64,000 nucleotides of DNA from Pseudovibrio ascidiaceicola. Its GTDB lineage: Bacteria > Pseudomonadota > Alphaproteobacteria > Rhizobiales > Stappiaceae. Location of the stretch: positions 62,001-126,000 of the forward strand of contig NZ_FOSK01000013.1 in NCBI RefSeq assembly GCF_900114245.1, in the 5' to 3' direction. How positions within the stretch are numbered: position 1 is the stretch's first letter; the number at the start of each line of letters is the position of its first letter. This document shows, in pieces, positions 25,366-35,064 of the stretch. The position numbers and the translations under genes were made by a program. Below the pieces are notes generated by a model. It was not told the origin of the DNA and ran no database searches. It worked only from the letters and a program-made list of their open reading frames with translations.

Positions 25366-27644
25366 TAGCGCACCGCATATTCTCGGTCTGCATGAAGTCC
25401 GGACATCCGATCTTCGACCTGTTCAACAAATCCTTCGACCATCTCAGACGCACTGCTTGCCGCGTCTACATAAAACGGCCCGAAATAATAATGAGTTTCA
25501 CCTGAAGATAAGTCCGAGCCGCCACCGCCGAGCATCTTTGCACTCTCTGAAGCGGTGTGGACGTATCCGGACTGGCTTGGTGTCACCAGTTCTGCGCCAT
25601 TCTCTCCAACCAGATAGTTGCGACCACCCACAATCTGCCCGCCCAAAGCGCGTGCGCCAGCAATTTGTGGCACCTTCAAACCAGAACCAGCAGAAGGTTT
25701 GGGGATTGGAACTGCGAGGATTTGGTTTGCTTTGGTTTGAAGGGCTTCCGCCACCTTAGCGTCAGCAACTCCATTTGCAGTCTGCGCAAGCTCTGCATTG
25801 AGCGCCTTCAACTGCTCGACAATTTCCTCACGGTCTGTCTGCAGGCCGCGCTTGGTTTGCCTTTCGCTTCGGCTGTCACCCAACTCAGCAATCTGGCTAT
25901 CGATTAGTGCCAGGTCTTGCTTAAGAGCCTCAACAAGCACATTCCCTTTTTCGACTGGCCCTTTGCGCACCCCGATGAGGTCTTCAAGCCATTGGTTCAT
26001 TGCCTCACCGTTGGCGGCTCCAGCATCAAACCTGTTCTGGGCGTATTGAGCTCTATCTTTCCAGCTCATTCCCCATGTATTGATTGAGTGCTCAAACTCA
26101 TTGAGGATCAAACCCACCAAATTCAGGCTTGCTGCACCTTTCAACAGCTTGCCAGCCTTCAACCCTTTGATATTAGATTTTCCGCCTCCGTTATCGTTGG
26201 CGGCGGCTGGCATTTTACGGGATACCTGAGGAACACCGGCTTTCTTAACTGAAGAAGGTTTAGCGCCTGCCGGGCCTGCGACCCGTTTTGTCTTACCAGC
26301 ACGACGACTTCCAAGACCGGGCAACTTTGATAGCTTGCGAAATGCCTTAAAGATCCCAGCTGCAAGGTCCCAAGTCACAGATTTCAAAAGCAAGAAAGCA
26401 TATCTTAGGCCAGCTAAGGCAATCAAAATACCAAGCGCAACGCTGCCCCATTTAATAAGCTCAGATAGAATTTTCGGGTTTTCTTCGGCCCATTTTGTGA
26501 ACGCTTGAATTTGGGGTCCTAAGGCATCAGTCAAATCATTGATTACCGGCAGGAGACTATCGCCAATCGCAATTGAAGCAGCTTCAATCTTGTTTTGGAA
26601 CACCTGAAGTTGAGCCGCTGAGGTTCTCGAACGTTCCTCGAACTCAGCCTGAGATGAGCCAAGGAACTGAGCCTTTGAAGCGACTGATCCCAATGCGTTA
26701 TCCAGTAGCTCTGCATTCTCAATCAAAGGTGCGATTGCACGGGCTTCATCTCCAAACAGATCAGAGATGACGGAGGTTTGTAGTTCCTTAGGCAGCTCTC
26801 TGATTTGCCCAATGACAGTCTTAAGCGTGCCTACAGCGTCCTTTTGCAGGTTCTTGGATACCTTTACTGCATCCAGTCCCAAGCGCTTGTAGGCCTTGTG
26901 TTGGCGCTTTGTTGACCCCTCACCTCGTGCTAATGCCTTGCCAGCATTTCGGAAGCTGGTGGCCGCGACATCAGCTTGTGCGCCTGACGCGATCATTGCA
27001 GAGCCAATAGCTGCTGTTTGCTCCGCGGTGAAACCATACTGCTTACCTACTGAGCCAACGCGGCGCATGAAGTCGAGCAGATCAGGAGCAGAACTTGCAG
27101 AGGTGTTTGACAGATGGTTGATTGCATCTGCCAGCTCGCCAGTTTCGCTCACGGTCAACCCGAGTGCCGTCTTGATCTTGGCAAGGCTTTCACCTGCGGT
27201 GCCGGCACTCACATCAAAAGCAACACCGACCTTCGCTGCCATCTCTGCAAACTGGGTCAGCTCATCCCCGGCCATACCGGCCTGACCGGCTGCGGCGACA
27301 ATGTCTGCAATCTGAGAAGCAGTCATTGGCATGCGAGTGGACATATCGATGATGTCCTTGCGCATCTTTTTGAAGCCTTCAGGACTATCGAAATCAACGA
27401 CCTTCTTCACGTCCGACATAGCGGACTCGAACTCTATTGCAGACTTCACCGGGGCAGCAATGGAGCGGGCCAGAATATAGCCCGTTCCGACTGCGCCAAG
27501 CATCTGCCCCTGCATCCGGTTCAGCTCGCGCCTATTGCGATCAGCTGAGGCCTGCATCCCCTTCATGGAGTTGGCGATAGCTCGCGCAGGACCGCTTGCC
27601 CGGTCAAGAACTGAAATGACCAGCTTGGAGGTTAAAACACCCAT
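25365..27644 (-). CDS. Tail tape measure protein
   Basis: The 759-residue protein has a TP901-like tape measure core (about 60-390: FESAMSDVKKVVDFDSPEGF, MTASQIADIVAAAGQAGMAG). A hydrophobic stretch near 395-425 and a helical tail with coiled-coil character near 600-650 follow. It sets tail length and probably helps channel DNA. It follows the frameshifted tail assembly gene as in lambda and P2. Confidence 0.93.
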   Translation of the reverse strand: MGVLTSKLVISVLDRASGPARAIANSMKGMQASADRNRRELNRMQGQMLGAVGTGYILARSIAAPVKSAIEFESAMSDVKKVVDFDSPEGFKKMRKDIIDMSTRMPMTASQIADIVAAAGQAGMAGDELTQFAEMAAKVGVAFDVSAGTAGESLAKIKTALGLTVSETGELADAINHLSNTSASSAPDLLDFMRRVGSVGKQYGFTAEQTAAIGSAMIASGAQADVAATSFRNAGKALARGEGSTKRQHKAYKRLGLDAVKVSKNLQKDAVGTLKTVIGQIRELPKELQTSVISDLFGDEARAIAPLIENAELLDNALGSVASKAQFLGSSQAEFEERSRTSAAQLQVFQNKIEAASIAIGDSLLPVINDLTDALGPQIQAFTKWAEENPKILSELIKWGSVALGILIALAGLRYAFLLLKSVTWDLAAGIFKAFRKLSKLPGLGSRRAGKTKRVAGPAGAKPSSVKKAGVPQVSRKMPAAANDNGGGKSNIKGLKAGKLLKGAASLNLVGLILNEFEHSINTWGMSWKDRAQYAQNRFDAGAANGEAMNQWLEDLIGVRKGPVEKGNVLVEALKQDLALIDSQIAELGDSRSERQTKRGLQTDREEIVEQLKALNAELAQTANGVADAKVAEALQTKANQILAVPIPKPSAGSGLKVPQIAGARALGGQIVGGRNYLVGENGAELVTPSQSGYVHTASESAKMLGGGGSDLSSGETHYYFGPFYVDAASSASEMVEGFVEQVEDRMSGLHADREYAVR

Positions 27645-27650
27645 GACATT

Positions 27651-28120
27651 CTACCGATTTGGAGGGGGAGCATTTTCTGCCTTAAGCACGCGCCCAAGGC
27701 TGGAAACTGTTTCAAGAAAGAAATCAATCTCCCAGTTCATGACCACATCAACTGGTGTGTGGAGCCTGCGCGAAACAGCGACAATCAAGTCTCGAGAATG
27801 GGGGGCGTCTACCCCTCCAGATACTCGTCCCGAGCGTCCAGTTGCTTCAGCGCCAAGATTCCCTGCTTTCCCATCAAGGGAGCAGCACCCCGCGTAGCTT
27901 TGTCGAGGTCTTCGATATCGAGACGTTCGATCACATCCAGATCAACGCCTGCCAGCTCTGCCAGAAGTGCAAAACCTGCCTTCTGCTCGTTTGTGTGCTT
28001 CTCCCCGATCAGAGTGTCACCGGCGCGCATGCGGCGGAAACTCAGAGAGGTGACTTCGCGCCCGTCATGTTCAAAGGGGTAATCCAGCTGCACCGTTGCT
28101 TTGGTTGCTTTCTCAGTCAA
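27651..28120 (-). CDS. Tail assembly chaperone fusion E-E' made by -1 frameshift
   Basis: The short gpE-like product (103 residues, 27809-28120) carries the slippery heptamer GGGAAAG at 27872-27866, read as ATG GGA AAG in the zero frame. A -1 shift there opens a stop-free frame that continues to a TAG at 27651. It adds a helical tail ending VVMNWEIDFFLETVSSLGRV then LKAENAPPPNR. The heptamer is the same as in lambda G/GT, and P2 E/E' uses the same strategy. The fusion should chaperone the tape measure protein, encoded next. That shifting occurs here is inferred from these matches. Confidence 0.78.
27809..28120 (-). CDS. Tail assembly chaperone, short form (gpE-like)
   Basis: The 103-residue protein resembles P2-type tail assembly gpE (YPFEHDGREVTSLSFRRMRA). 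The start is a TTG at 28120, with AAGGA upstream; no ATG is available. It is the unshifted product of the frameshift pair described for 27651-28120. It follows a terminator at 28140-28168. Confidence 0.85.
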   Translation of the reverse strand: MTEKATKATVQLDYPFEHDGREVTSLSFRRMRAGDTLIGEKHTNEQKAGFALLAELAGVDLDVIERLDIEDLDKATRGAAPLMGKQGILALKQLDARDEYLEG

Positions 28121-28139
28121 TTTTCCACGTCCTTAAAGC

Positions 28140-28168
28140 AAAAGAGCCCCCAGCGATGCTGAAGGCTC
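28140..28168 (-). terminator. Intrinsic terminator between tail tube and tail assembly genes
   Basis: On the minus strand GAGCC and GGCTC enclose an inner CAGC/GCTG pairing and are followed by four T. It can end the sheath-tube transcript, favouring these abundant proteins over the downstream tape measure group. Confidence 0.75.
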
Positions 28169-28196
28169 TAAGAGTTATGATAATTGGTTGTGCGAC

Positions 28197-28706
28197 TTAG
28201 ATACCGAGCGCTCGCTTGCGTTCGCCATCTGTTGGATCTGGCCGTATTTCACGTTCCCAGAAATCCCAATAGAACAGCTCTTTGCCATCTAGGATGAGCT
28301 CAACGTGAGTGACTTCCTTGAATGCCAGGTTGCAGCCTTGCAGATCGTCGGCGCCCATTTCATCGGGTTCCCACTCCATGAGAGTAGCGTGAATGAAGCC
28401 GCGGACGGGAAGCCAAATATTCCCCGGCATCTGGCGATAGTTGCCAGCGAAAACCCACTCTTCGTGTTTTCCGAGTTTTTCAAGCAGCTTCCCATCAAGC
28501 CCTTTGTGTTCAGCTTTGGGTTCAAAGGCTTCGGTGCGCGGCTTACCGAAGTCTACTGCTCCGATACCCCCGCCGGGATTGTGGTTGACCGTTGTGTATT
28601 TGAAAGCGGGCAGAACAAGCTTGCTCAGAATGTTTGCGCGGGAGTCTTCCGGTTCACTGACCAAGCGCAGGTCAATGTCACCATTAATCAGCATAGGGCG
28701 CTGCAT
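28197..28706 (-). CDS. Major tail tube protein (FII-like)
   Basis: The 169-residue protein matches the P2 FII tail tube family (QRPMLINGDIDLRLVSEPED, LPAFKYTTVNHNPGGGIGAV, REIRPDPTDG). It forms the inner tube of the contractile tail. It lies 23 bases after the sheath gene and before a terminator. Confidence 0.93.
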   Translation of the reverse strand: MQRPMLINGDIDLRLVSEPEDSRANILSKLVLPAFKYTTVNHNPGGGIGAVDFGKPRTEAFEPKAEHKGLDGKLLEKLGKHEEWVFAGNYRQMPGNIWLPVRGFIHATLMEWEPDEMGADDLQGCNLAFKEVTHVELILDGKELFYWDFWEREIRPDPTDGERKRALGI

Positions 28707-28729
28707 GTGGGGTTCTCCAGTTAAGGGGA

Positions 28730-29962
28730 TTAAACAACAGCGCGCAAACGCGCCAGAATGTCTTTGATCAGGCCTTCAGTTGCAGGGCGATAGCGGCGCA
28801 GCTCAAAGTCAGCACGCTTGAAGGCACTTGCAGTTTCCTGACCAAGCTCAAGCTTGATGTGACCAAGCTCGATGGACTCAGGCTGGTTCTTATCGGTAGT
28901 GAACATCTCGGAGGCAGGCGTATAGCCAAGGATATGCCCATCCTGTTTAAGCCCGCGCAACTCACCGATTATTTCACGGATCCAGCTTTCAACCCGTGGT
29001 GCTGTCTGCTTCTTGCCCAAGTGGCGCCGGGTGATCTTCATCATCTGTGTGACGATGTAGTCAGAGCCGCGCAACTGGTGCAGCTGTGGCCACATCGCGT
29101 CGGTCTGCGCCATGTCTGTGCCAAGGAAGGTAAAGCCACCATCAGCAACCGCGCCATAAACGCCAATCTCACCTTCTGCAGCAATCGCAATATCAGCAGC
29201 AAGCAATCGCTGCCCTTCCTTGGAACCATCAAGGAAGTTAAACGGGATCTTCCGCGATAGACCGGCAAGACCAAAGATTGGTTGATTACAGATCGTCTCG
29301 AACGGCATGTTGCCGTTGTTGGTGTCGGTCCGAACAATCAAGCCAGCCACACGTGAGGCCATGGGACGGGTTACAACAGCATCCCCTTCCCAGACACGCG
29401 CAGCCACACCAACCGGCATCAAACGGCCTGATGCCATGGTTTCACGGGCGTCAATAGCGTTATCTGCACTCGTAGGGTCTACATCGACTGGTGCCACTGC
29501 AAGGATCTTGCCGATGTTAGCTTCAAGCGCAGCAACCACCGGGTTGACAGTGTCCAGATCAGGGCGCCATGCAGTTGAACCTGCGACCACAATGCCGGGT
29601 GTTGCGTTGACCGCTGAGGGGATTTCCGTGATGTTGTTGATGATGCTAACGATCGCAGCCGCACTCGCCTCAGGGGTTGCCCCCTTTTCGGTTCGCACGA
29701 TTGTAACATCAGCAGCTCGATCAAGTTCATTGAGCTGATCCTGAATGCCCCGAATGTGATCCCGCAAAGGACCGGAGCCAAGAGCTGAAACCGCGTCTTT
29801 GTCGCTGGAAGAGATGCGCTTTGCTGTATCAAGCGGAAATTCCGTGTCTGAAGCATCATCAGAGCTCTCGATCACCACGACCTTTGATAGGTCGCCTTCT
29901 GAAACCGGATACGGATCATCCGATTTGTAAGAGAACTGCATGCCGATTGTGGGCGCGCTCAT
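28730..29962 (-). CDS. Contractile tail sheath protein (FI-like)
   Basis: The 410-residue protein matches P2-type FI sheath proteins, with a Rossmann-like middle (NATPGIVVAGSTAWRPDL) and the conserved carboxyl part (GYTPASEMFTTDKNQPESIE, IKDILARLRA). It shows that element 2 is a myovirus-type phage. A terminator hairpin directly precedes its GGAG. Confidence 0.93.
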   Translation of the reverse strand: MSAPTIGMQFSYKSDDPYPVSEGDLSKVVVIESSDDASDTEFPLDTAKRISSSDKDAVSALGSGPLRDHIRGIQDQLNELDRAADVTIVRTEKGATPEASAAAIVSIINNITEIPSAVNATPGIVVAGSTAWRPDLDTVNPVVAALEANIGKILAVAPVDVDPTSADNAIDARETMASGRLMPVGVAARVWEGDAVVTRPMASRVAGLIVRTDTNNGNMPFETICNQPIFGLAGLSRKIPFNFLDGSKEGQRLLAADIAIAAEGEIGVYGAVADGGFTFLGTDMAQTDAMWPQLHQLRGSDYIVTQMMKITRRHLGKKQTAPRVESWIREIIGELRGLKQDGHILGYTPASEMFTTDKNQPESIELGHIKLELGQETASAFKRADFELRRYRPATEGLIKDILARLRAVV

Positions 29963-29977
29963 AGATATTTCTCCATG

Positions 29978-30007
29978 AAAAAACCCGCTCCGGTTATGCC
30001 GTGCGGG
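29978..30007 (-). terminator. Intrinsic terminator just upstream of the sheath gene
   Basis: On the minus strand CCCGC-A-CGG pairs with CCG-GA-GCGGG and is followed by six T, then CATGGAG leading to the sheath start. It matches the leaders of the decoration and lysozyme genes. Confidence 0.8.
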
Positions 30008-30038
30008 TGGGTTAAGTCTTAAAGGGTTTGGGGACTGG

Positions 30039-30611
30039 CTAGGTCAGTTCAGCCAGAGCCACAGGTAGGGTTTTACTCAGATCCCAAAGGGCGTCCTGTG
30101 ACGGGTCAGGGATTGGATCAAGCTGCTGGATCTCGGCAGAGCGGGTAACGATGCCAGCGCGGTACTTAATGGCCGCGTGATAAAGCGCCTGCACCTTCTC
30201 TTGAGTTTCAAGCACCAGCAAAACGCCTTCGGCTGTACATGCTTTCACTTGGGAGGCTTCCGGCAATCCCGCTCCGAACCCATCAAGCATCTCTCTGAGG
30301 CGACTGACTGACGCTTGATCTGTTTTGAACTGGTGGCCGTTGATCTGAGTACCTTGTTCAATGCGGCGCTCAGCTTCATCTGATACAATTTGACGATAAA
30401 GCTGGCTGCCATTTGAGGTGTTGTCACCTGTGACCTCCAAGCGCTCTTCATCAATCTCCTGCTGAAGCCAACCGGACCACAACGTATCTTTGGCAGAATA
30501 CCAAGTGTGTGTAACGTCCTCACCAGAGATCAATAATAGCGTGGCGAGGTAGGCCTCACCACTTCGCACAACAGAGATGACATCTTCAATATCCGTAGGT
30601 TTATTGATCAT
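30039..30611 (-). CDS. Tail fibre assembly-like protein (DUF4376-type)
   Basis: The 190-residue protein ends in a DUF4376-like segment (EAERRIEQGTQINGHQFKTD, then helices) found in tail fibre assembly chaperones. Its ATG shares one base with the fibre gene stop (TAATG). It should help fold or attach the adjacent fibre. Confidence 0.75.
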   Translation of the reverse strand: MINKPTDIEDVISVVRSGEAYLATLLLISGEDVTHTWYSAKDTLWSGWLQQEIDEERLEVTGDNTSNGSQLYRQIVSDEAERRIEQGTQINGHQFKTDQASVSRLREMLDGFGAGLPEASQVKACTAEGVLLVLETQEKVQALYHAAIKYRAGIVTRSAEIQQLDPIPDPSQDALWDLSKTLPVALAELT

Positions 30612-31840
30612 TATGCGATCCTCTGGAAGTTGTAGACATAATTGCCACTGCCCCAGTCACCGGACATTCCTCGGCAAGCCCAGGTGCCAATAAGTGCAGA
30701 ACCGCCTCCAGTAGTGCTGTAGTACCTCGTGTCGGTGCCAAGCCGAACGGTATATGCCTTGTTTCGCTGCAGGTAAGTGTTAGTAGGTGCAGCAACCGCA
30801 ATGATTGTCCCTATGGGAAAATTCAAGTTGTTGGCGTTTGACCCTTCATAGACACTACCGATCCCAACAGCTGCTGCTTTCTCAACAAGGTTCCCTTCAT
30901 GGATAGCTTCATCCTTACTGGGGCCAATGAATATTTTATCGCCGCTGACTTGCAGTGACAGGTCATTCCTGAAAATTGCCGCCACTTGTGGAGCTGTTTG
31001 GCCGTTTGGTGTCACCGCCACACGCGCTTCGGTGCCAAACTGGTCCGGACCGTGATCTTGAGTTGCCAGCCACACCAACATGCCTTTAGTCGCACCAAAG
31101 CTTCCAATCCAAGGCCGCGCACGCACAGAAGCAATTAAGTCTCCATATTTAAGATACTCAGGGTTTGCTTTTGAGCCTCTTGCGATACCCAGAACAAGCG
31201 CAGAGCCATGATCGACACCACCATACCCAAAAGCCTCCCAGCTGCCATGTCCGCCATCGACTGAGCAATACTGTCTTGCGGCAAATGTATTTGAGATATT
31301 CCATCCAGCTTTCGTTGCGATTGACGAGATAAGAGCAGCAATTTCACTGTCGTTGTCTAACAAGGCTTCTGACAGTTCTTTGAGAGTATCCAACTGTGCT
31401 TTGGTTGCACCGCCCATGACAACAGCTACCGCCGCATCGCGTGTAGCATCTAGATCACTTTGCAGGCCTGCAACACTCACCTTTTCTGCAAGTAGGTTAT
31501 TTATCTCGGCAACAGAATATCCTCGACCACCAAAACCCCAGGCACCGCCAACCTTTTGCAAAACTGAGCCATCCGGAGCATCCGTCACATTAACATCGGA
31601 AAGATCATTAAGTTTATGCAGATGATCAGTCAAAGCCCGCAGCGCCAATGCCTCTGCCAGTCCATTGATCTTAGCGATCTCGTGAGAGTGCCCAGCAACA
31701 GCAAGACTTGCCAGAGTGACTGCAATCTCACCTAGGCGAGCATCAAGAGTCTGCAAGAACACATTGATTTTCTGATGATCCTCGGAGACATTTTCCGCAC
31801 TGTCGAGCAGTGGCAGGTTTAAATTTAGCGTAGTTGCCAT
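30611..31840 (-). CDS. Tail fibre / adhesin
   Basis: The 409-residue protein has an amino-terminal coiled coil (about 20-200), a glycine-rich middle and a beta-rich carboxyl part ending in GSGNYVYNFQRIA. The first 40 residues (NLNLPLLDSAENVSEDHQKI) look like a baseplate-attachment segment. It should mediate host recognition, with its chaperone encoded next. Confidence 0.8.
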   Translation of the reverse strand: MATTLNLNLPLLDSAENVSEDHQKINVFLQTLDARLGEIAVTLASLAVAGHSHEIAKINGLAEALALRALTDHLHKLNDLSDVNVTDAPDGSVLQKVGGAWGFGGRGYSVAEINNLLAEKVSVAGLQSDLDATRDAAVAVVMGGATKAQLDTLKELSEALLDNDSEIAALISSIATKAGWNISNTFAARQYCSVDGGHGSWEAFGYGGVDHGSALVLGIARGSKANPEYLKYGDLIASVRARPWIGSFGATKGMLVWLATQDHGPDQFGTEARVAVTPNGQTAPQVAAIFRNDLSLQVSGDKIFIGPSKDEAIHEGNLVEKAAAVGIGSVYEGSNANNLNFPIGTIIAVAAPTNTYLQRNKAYTVRLGTDTRYYSTTGGGSALIGTWACRGMSGDWGSGNYVYNFQRIA

Positions 31841-31852
31841 TGATCGCTCCTC

Positions 31853-34800
31853 CTAGATGGTCGCCACAGCGCGCAGGTCTTCCAGAACCGGCCTTGAAGC
31901 AGGGTTACCTGTGACAGTGAGCTTTACTGCCGTCTCGCTTCCAAGATCTTGAGGCAGCTCATAAGTGGCATCTACAGTGCCCAATGCATCGAGAACCTCA
32001 CCTTCCTTGTAGGAGGCTTCTACAAACGTCCCTGAGTTGTCCTGCAGAAACACTTTCAAACTTGAGCCATTGGGAAGAGTGCGTTTTAGGCGAACCGGGA
32101 AGCGGTTTGCGTTACCGGTCTTGAACAAACGCCCCACGTAGTCAGCAGTTTCGGCAAGCTTGCCCGCCCGCACCTGAACACCAGGGAAGAGACGCGGGGT
32201 TGCCGTTTCCGTTCCCTTCATGATCGCGGCAATACTGACTGTTTCCTTCACCCATTCATCAAACTGCACACCGGCATAAGCCACCGTCTGGATCGTGGAC
32301 CCATCGGCACGAGTAATTTCAAAAGTAACAGAACAGCCGGTTTCAGGAAGATCGACCGCAGCTGCAATCATAAGGTCAGAGCAGCGATCAAGCTCAACTT
32401 CACCCAGCTCCACGCGTTTAGTGGCTTGAGTAAATCTGGCACAATCAATACCAAATGTGAGATCTGAGCCATGTACAGGGATATATGTCGAGTTGTTTGA
32501 ACTCTCGATTTCAGTTCCTACAGTGTAAGGGTTCACACCGAGGAAACTCTGATTGATCTCATCGAACTCACCCAAAGTAGCTGCGTATATCGAATGCTCA
32601 TTGTCCGGTGTAATAGCAATCACCGCATACTCTCTCGTTGAGAGTATGTACGGCAACCCCGGAAACGGGCACGGCGTTGGCTTATTCAGTTCTACTAAGG
32701 ACATATCAATCTCAGCCTGAGCCAAAATCTCATCTGTCGGATAGCCTGCCCCATTGGTTGCTCGAAGTTCTACGATTACAGGTGTTTTAGGATTCCCCTT
32801 TCTGCAAAACCAAAGCGTTGCTTGCGCAATATGGCGATTACCCGCAGGAATATTGAAGGTTTGTCCTCTTGGATCGCGATTTTGAGTGCGTTCACTCCTC
32901 TCTCGCCGAACTCTTACAATCTGAGGCGGCGGTGGCGGCGGTGGAACGACAACAAGTGTTGTCACCCGTTGCATGGTTTGAATGGTGACCTTGCCATCGC
33001 CAACGAATTGCGCAAAGGCCTCTGAGCCACCAACACCGTAGGCCTCAACTTGCTTCTCTCCAACGGCATGTTTGCGCGCCGGGATGTTGAGGATGAGCGT
33101 CATAAGTCCATCATCATCGGCAGCCGGTTTGGGAACTGGTGTCATATCCACATTATCAAATAAGATACGATCAAGAATTTCACCTCCACCGAAGCCTTCA
33201 ATGCTTACCGTGATTTCAATGGTCCGCAAAAACTTTGCATTCTCTTCGGCAATGCCAACCACTTGTTGCTCTGTTGTTGTGGACGCCGTTGGACCAAACA
33301 CTTCATGGGTTACATCTGAATCCCAAACCTCATCAACATCCGTCCAGAAATCTTGGGCCGGATCCAGTGACATTTTTGCTGGGAATGGGTCATGGTTGGC
33401 AAATCGGTTGACCAGCTTGCAGGTATTGCGCAAGGGCTGATCAATCACATTTTCCAGCTCATAAGGGAGCATTTCAACAGCGTTAGAGTTCAGATTATGG
33501 ATCGTGACATCCAATGGCAGGGTGAGCATGCCATTGCGGGTGGCCGCATTCTGATTAACACCCGGATCTCGCCAACGGTCATCTGTAAAGGGGTCAATAA
33601 AAATGCCTCTTTTGGCCGCGGGCTCCTTATCATGGATATCAAGCTGCAAGCGATTTAAGGCAATCAGATCTAGTGCATCATTGAGCCGGTCCAAGGCTAC
33701 TTGGATCTGATCATAAGTGACATTGTGAGTGCCATCGTTTTTAACACGAGGCAGCCCATCAAAGTCATTGTAAACTGTCGCCAGTTTCAAGAGGTTGCCC
33801 GGAACTTCGGGCACAATAGCGCGCGCTGCTGAAAGCCCTTCATGGTACACTGCTGCGCCTGCCTGATCGAGACAGACCAGATCCACGCGAGGCAGTTTCC
33901 GAGTGTAGATGATTACCACCTCCCCACCTTTTCGGCCTCCAGACAACTCAAAATCATGTGCGGTTGGGTTTTGAGGGACAACCGAGTCCCGATAACGATA
34001 CTTGCAGGTGTATGTGGAACCGGGGGACGGCTCATCCCCTGCCAGCGACCAATCGACTTTATCGGCGGTGAGCTGATAGTCGGCGCTCTTCGTAAAGGTT
34101 TTAGAGCCCTGCTTGATCTCAACAAGCTCCTTTACACTATCATTTTCAAGCCCATCAGAACCGTTGAGTATCTGTTCTCGTGTGACGACTTCTGTGATTT
34201 CTTTTTCAAGCGAAATGTTAACGATTGTATCAATTGGCCCGTAATGCACTCGGAAGCGCTGGGTTTCATTTTGCTGCACCGTGTAGGTGTGCTGCTCACC
34301 ATCGATCTGGAAAGTGTCCCACTTCTCTTCCACCTCAAGGCGCAGCGCGTATTGACGTGGACGCTTAAAGCCTTTGATATTGCCGGTGCCAGCAGCGATG
34401 GAAAAGACCACATTGCCGTCAGATTTCTCAATTGCAGTAACGCGGCAACCCTCGTCAATGTAGTTGCCATTTGCTCCAAAATCCTGCGCAGCAGACACTT
34501 GTGCTACTTGGCTCATTTCTGCCGGTGGAGTCTGGTCCAATGGGGTGCCCTTGACCAGATTGTAAACCGGATAGAGCTGACCATCCGCACCATCTCCGGC
34601 ATAGCCCCAAACAAGACGGGTCACGATCTTTGACGCACCTTGCTCGCCTTCGGCTTCTGTGCCGGGTTTTAGGCCCGCAAGTGTTGGATCATCTTCAGAG
34701 TTAATCACAGTGGAGCTGACACGCACGCCAACCACAAGATCACCTGTCAGGTCCACACCTTCCAAAACAGCAGCATCAACCGGACGCACGTCCCCTGCGA

Positions 34801-35053
34801 TGTAAACAGTCCCTGCACCAAGCAGAATTCGGCTGCCTTCACGATCAATCTCAATGGCCGCGCCGGACTTGCGGTCACCATCACGGGAGACAGTGTTGCC
34901 GATACGAGTAGACTGGCCACGCGCAATACCAAACGCATCATTGAGATCCGTTCCGGTGATAAAGACGCCTTCAGGCCATACAGAGGCGGAATCGTTCTGG
35001 CGCGCAGGCGTGCGATCAAACGCGCCTTGCACGAGTGGATGTTCAAAAGCCAT
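31853..35053 (-). CDS. Large tail protein with DUF4815-like domain
   Basis: The 1066-residue protein begins like DUF4815 phage tail proteins (DRTPARQNDSASVWPEGVFI, then the SGAAIEIDREGSRILL region). A proline stretch at about residue 700 links to a carboxyl part of several beta-rich modules. Size and position between gene I and the fibre point to a long baseplate or fibre-base component. The exact role is not established. Confidence 0.78.
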   Translation of the reverse strand: MAFEHPLVQGAFDRTPARQNDSASVWPEGVFITGTDLNDAFGIARGQSTRIGNTVSRDGDRKSGAAIEIDREGSRILLGAGTVYIAGDVRPVDAAVLEGVDLTGDLVVGVRVSSTVINSEDDPTLAGLKPGTEAEGEQGASKIVTRLVWGYAGDGADGQLYPVYNLVKGTPLDQTPPAEMSQVAQVSAAQDFGANGNYIDEGCRVTAIEKSDGNVVFSIAAGTGNIKGFKRPRQYALRLEVEEKWDTFQIDGEQHTYTVQQNETQRFRVHYGPIDTIVNISLEKEITEVVTREQILNGSDGLENDSVKELVEIKQGSKTFTKSADYQLTADKVDWSLAGDEPSPGSTYTCKYRYRDSVVPQNPTAHDFELSGGRKGGEVVIIYTRKLPRVDLVCLDQAGAAVYHEGLSAARAIVPEVPGNLLKLATVYNDFDGLPRVKNDGTHNVTYDQIQVALDRLNDALDLIALNRLQLDIHDKEPAAKRGIFIDPFTDDRWRDPGVNQNAATRNGMLTLPLDVTIHNLNSNAVEMLPYELENVIDQPLRNTCKLVNRFANHDPFPAKMSLDPAQDFWTDVDEVWDSDVTHEVFGPTASTTTEQQVVGIAEENAKFLRTIEITVSIEGFGGGEILDRILFDNVDMTPVPKPAADDDGLMTLILNIPARKHAVGEKQVEAYGVGGSEAFAQFVGDGKVTIQTMQRVTTLVVVPPPPPPPQIVRVRRERSERTQNRDPRGQTFNIPAGNRHIAQATLWFCRKGNPKTPVIVELRATNGAGYPTDEILAQAEIDMSLVELNKPTPCPFPGLPYILSTREYAVIAITPDNEHSIYAATLGEFDEINQSFLGVNPYTVGTEIESSNNSTYIPVHGSDLTFGIDCARFTQATKRVELGEVELDRCSDLMIAAAVDLPETGCSVTFEITRADGSTIQTVAYAGVQFDEWVKETVSIAAIMKGTETATPRLFPGVQVRAGKLAETADYVGRLFKTGNANRFPVRLKRTLPNGSSLKVFLQDNSGTFVEASYKEGEVLDALGTVDATYELPQDLGSETAVKLTVTGNPASRPVLEDLRAVATI

Positions 35054-35064
35054 TAGGATGGTCC

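Noticed and set aside
31853-35053. Possible split or pseudogene in the 1066-residue tail gene
   Set aside because: The frame is intact throughout, and the proline stretch is a normal linker between modules.
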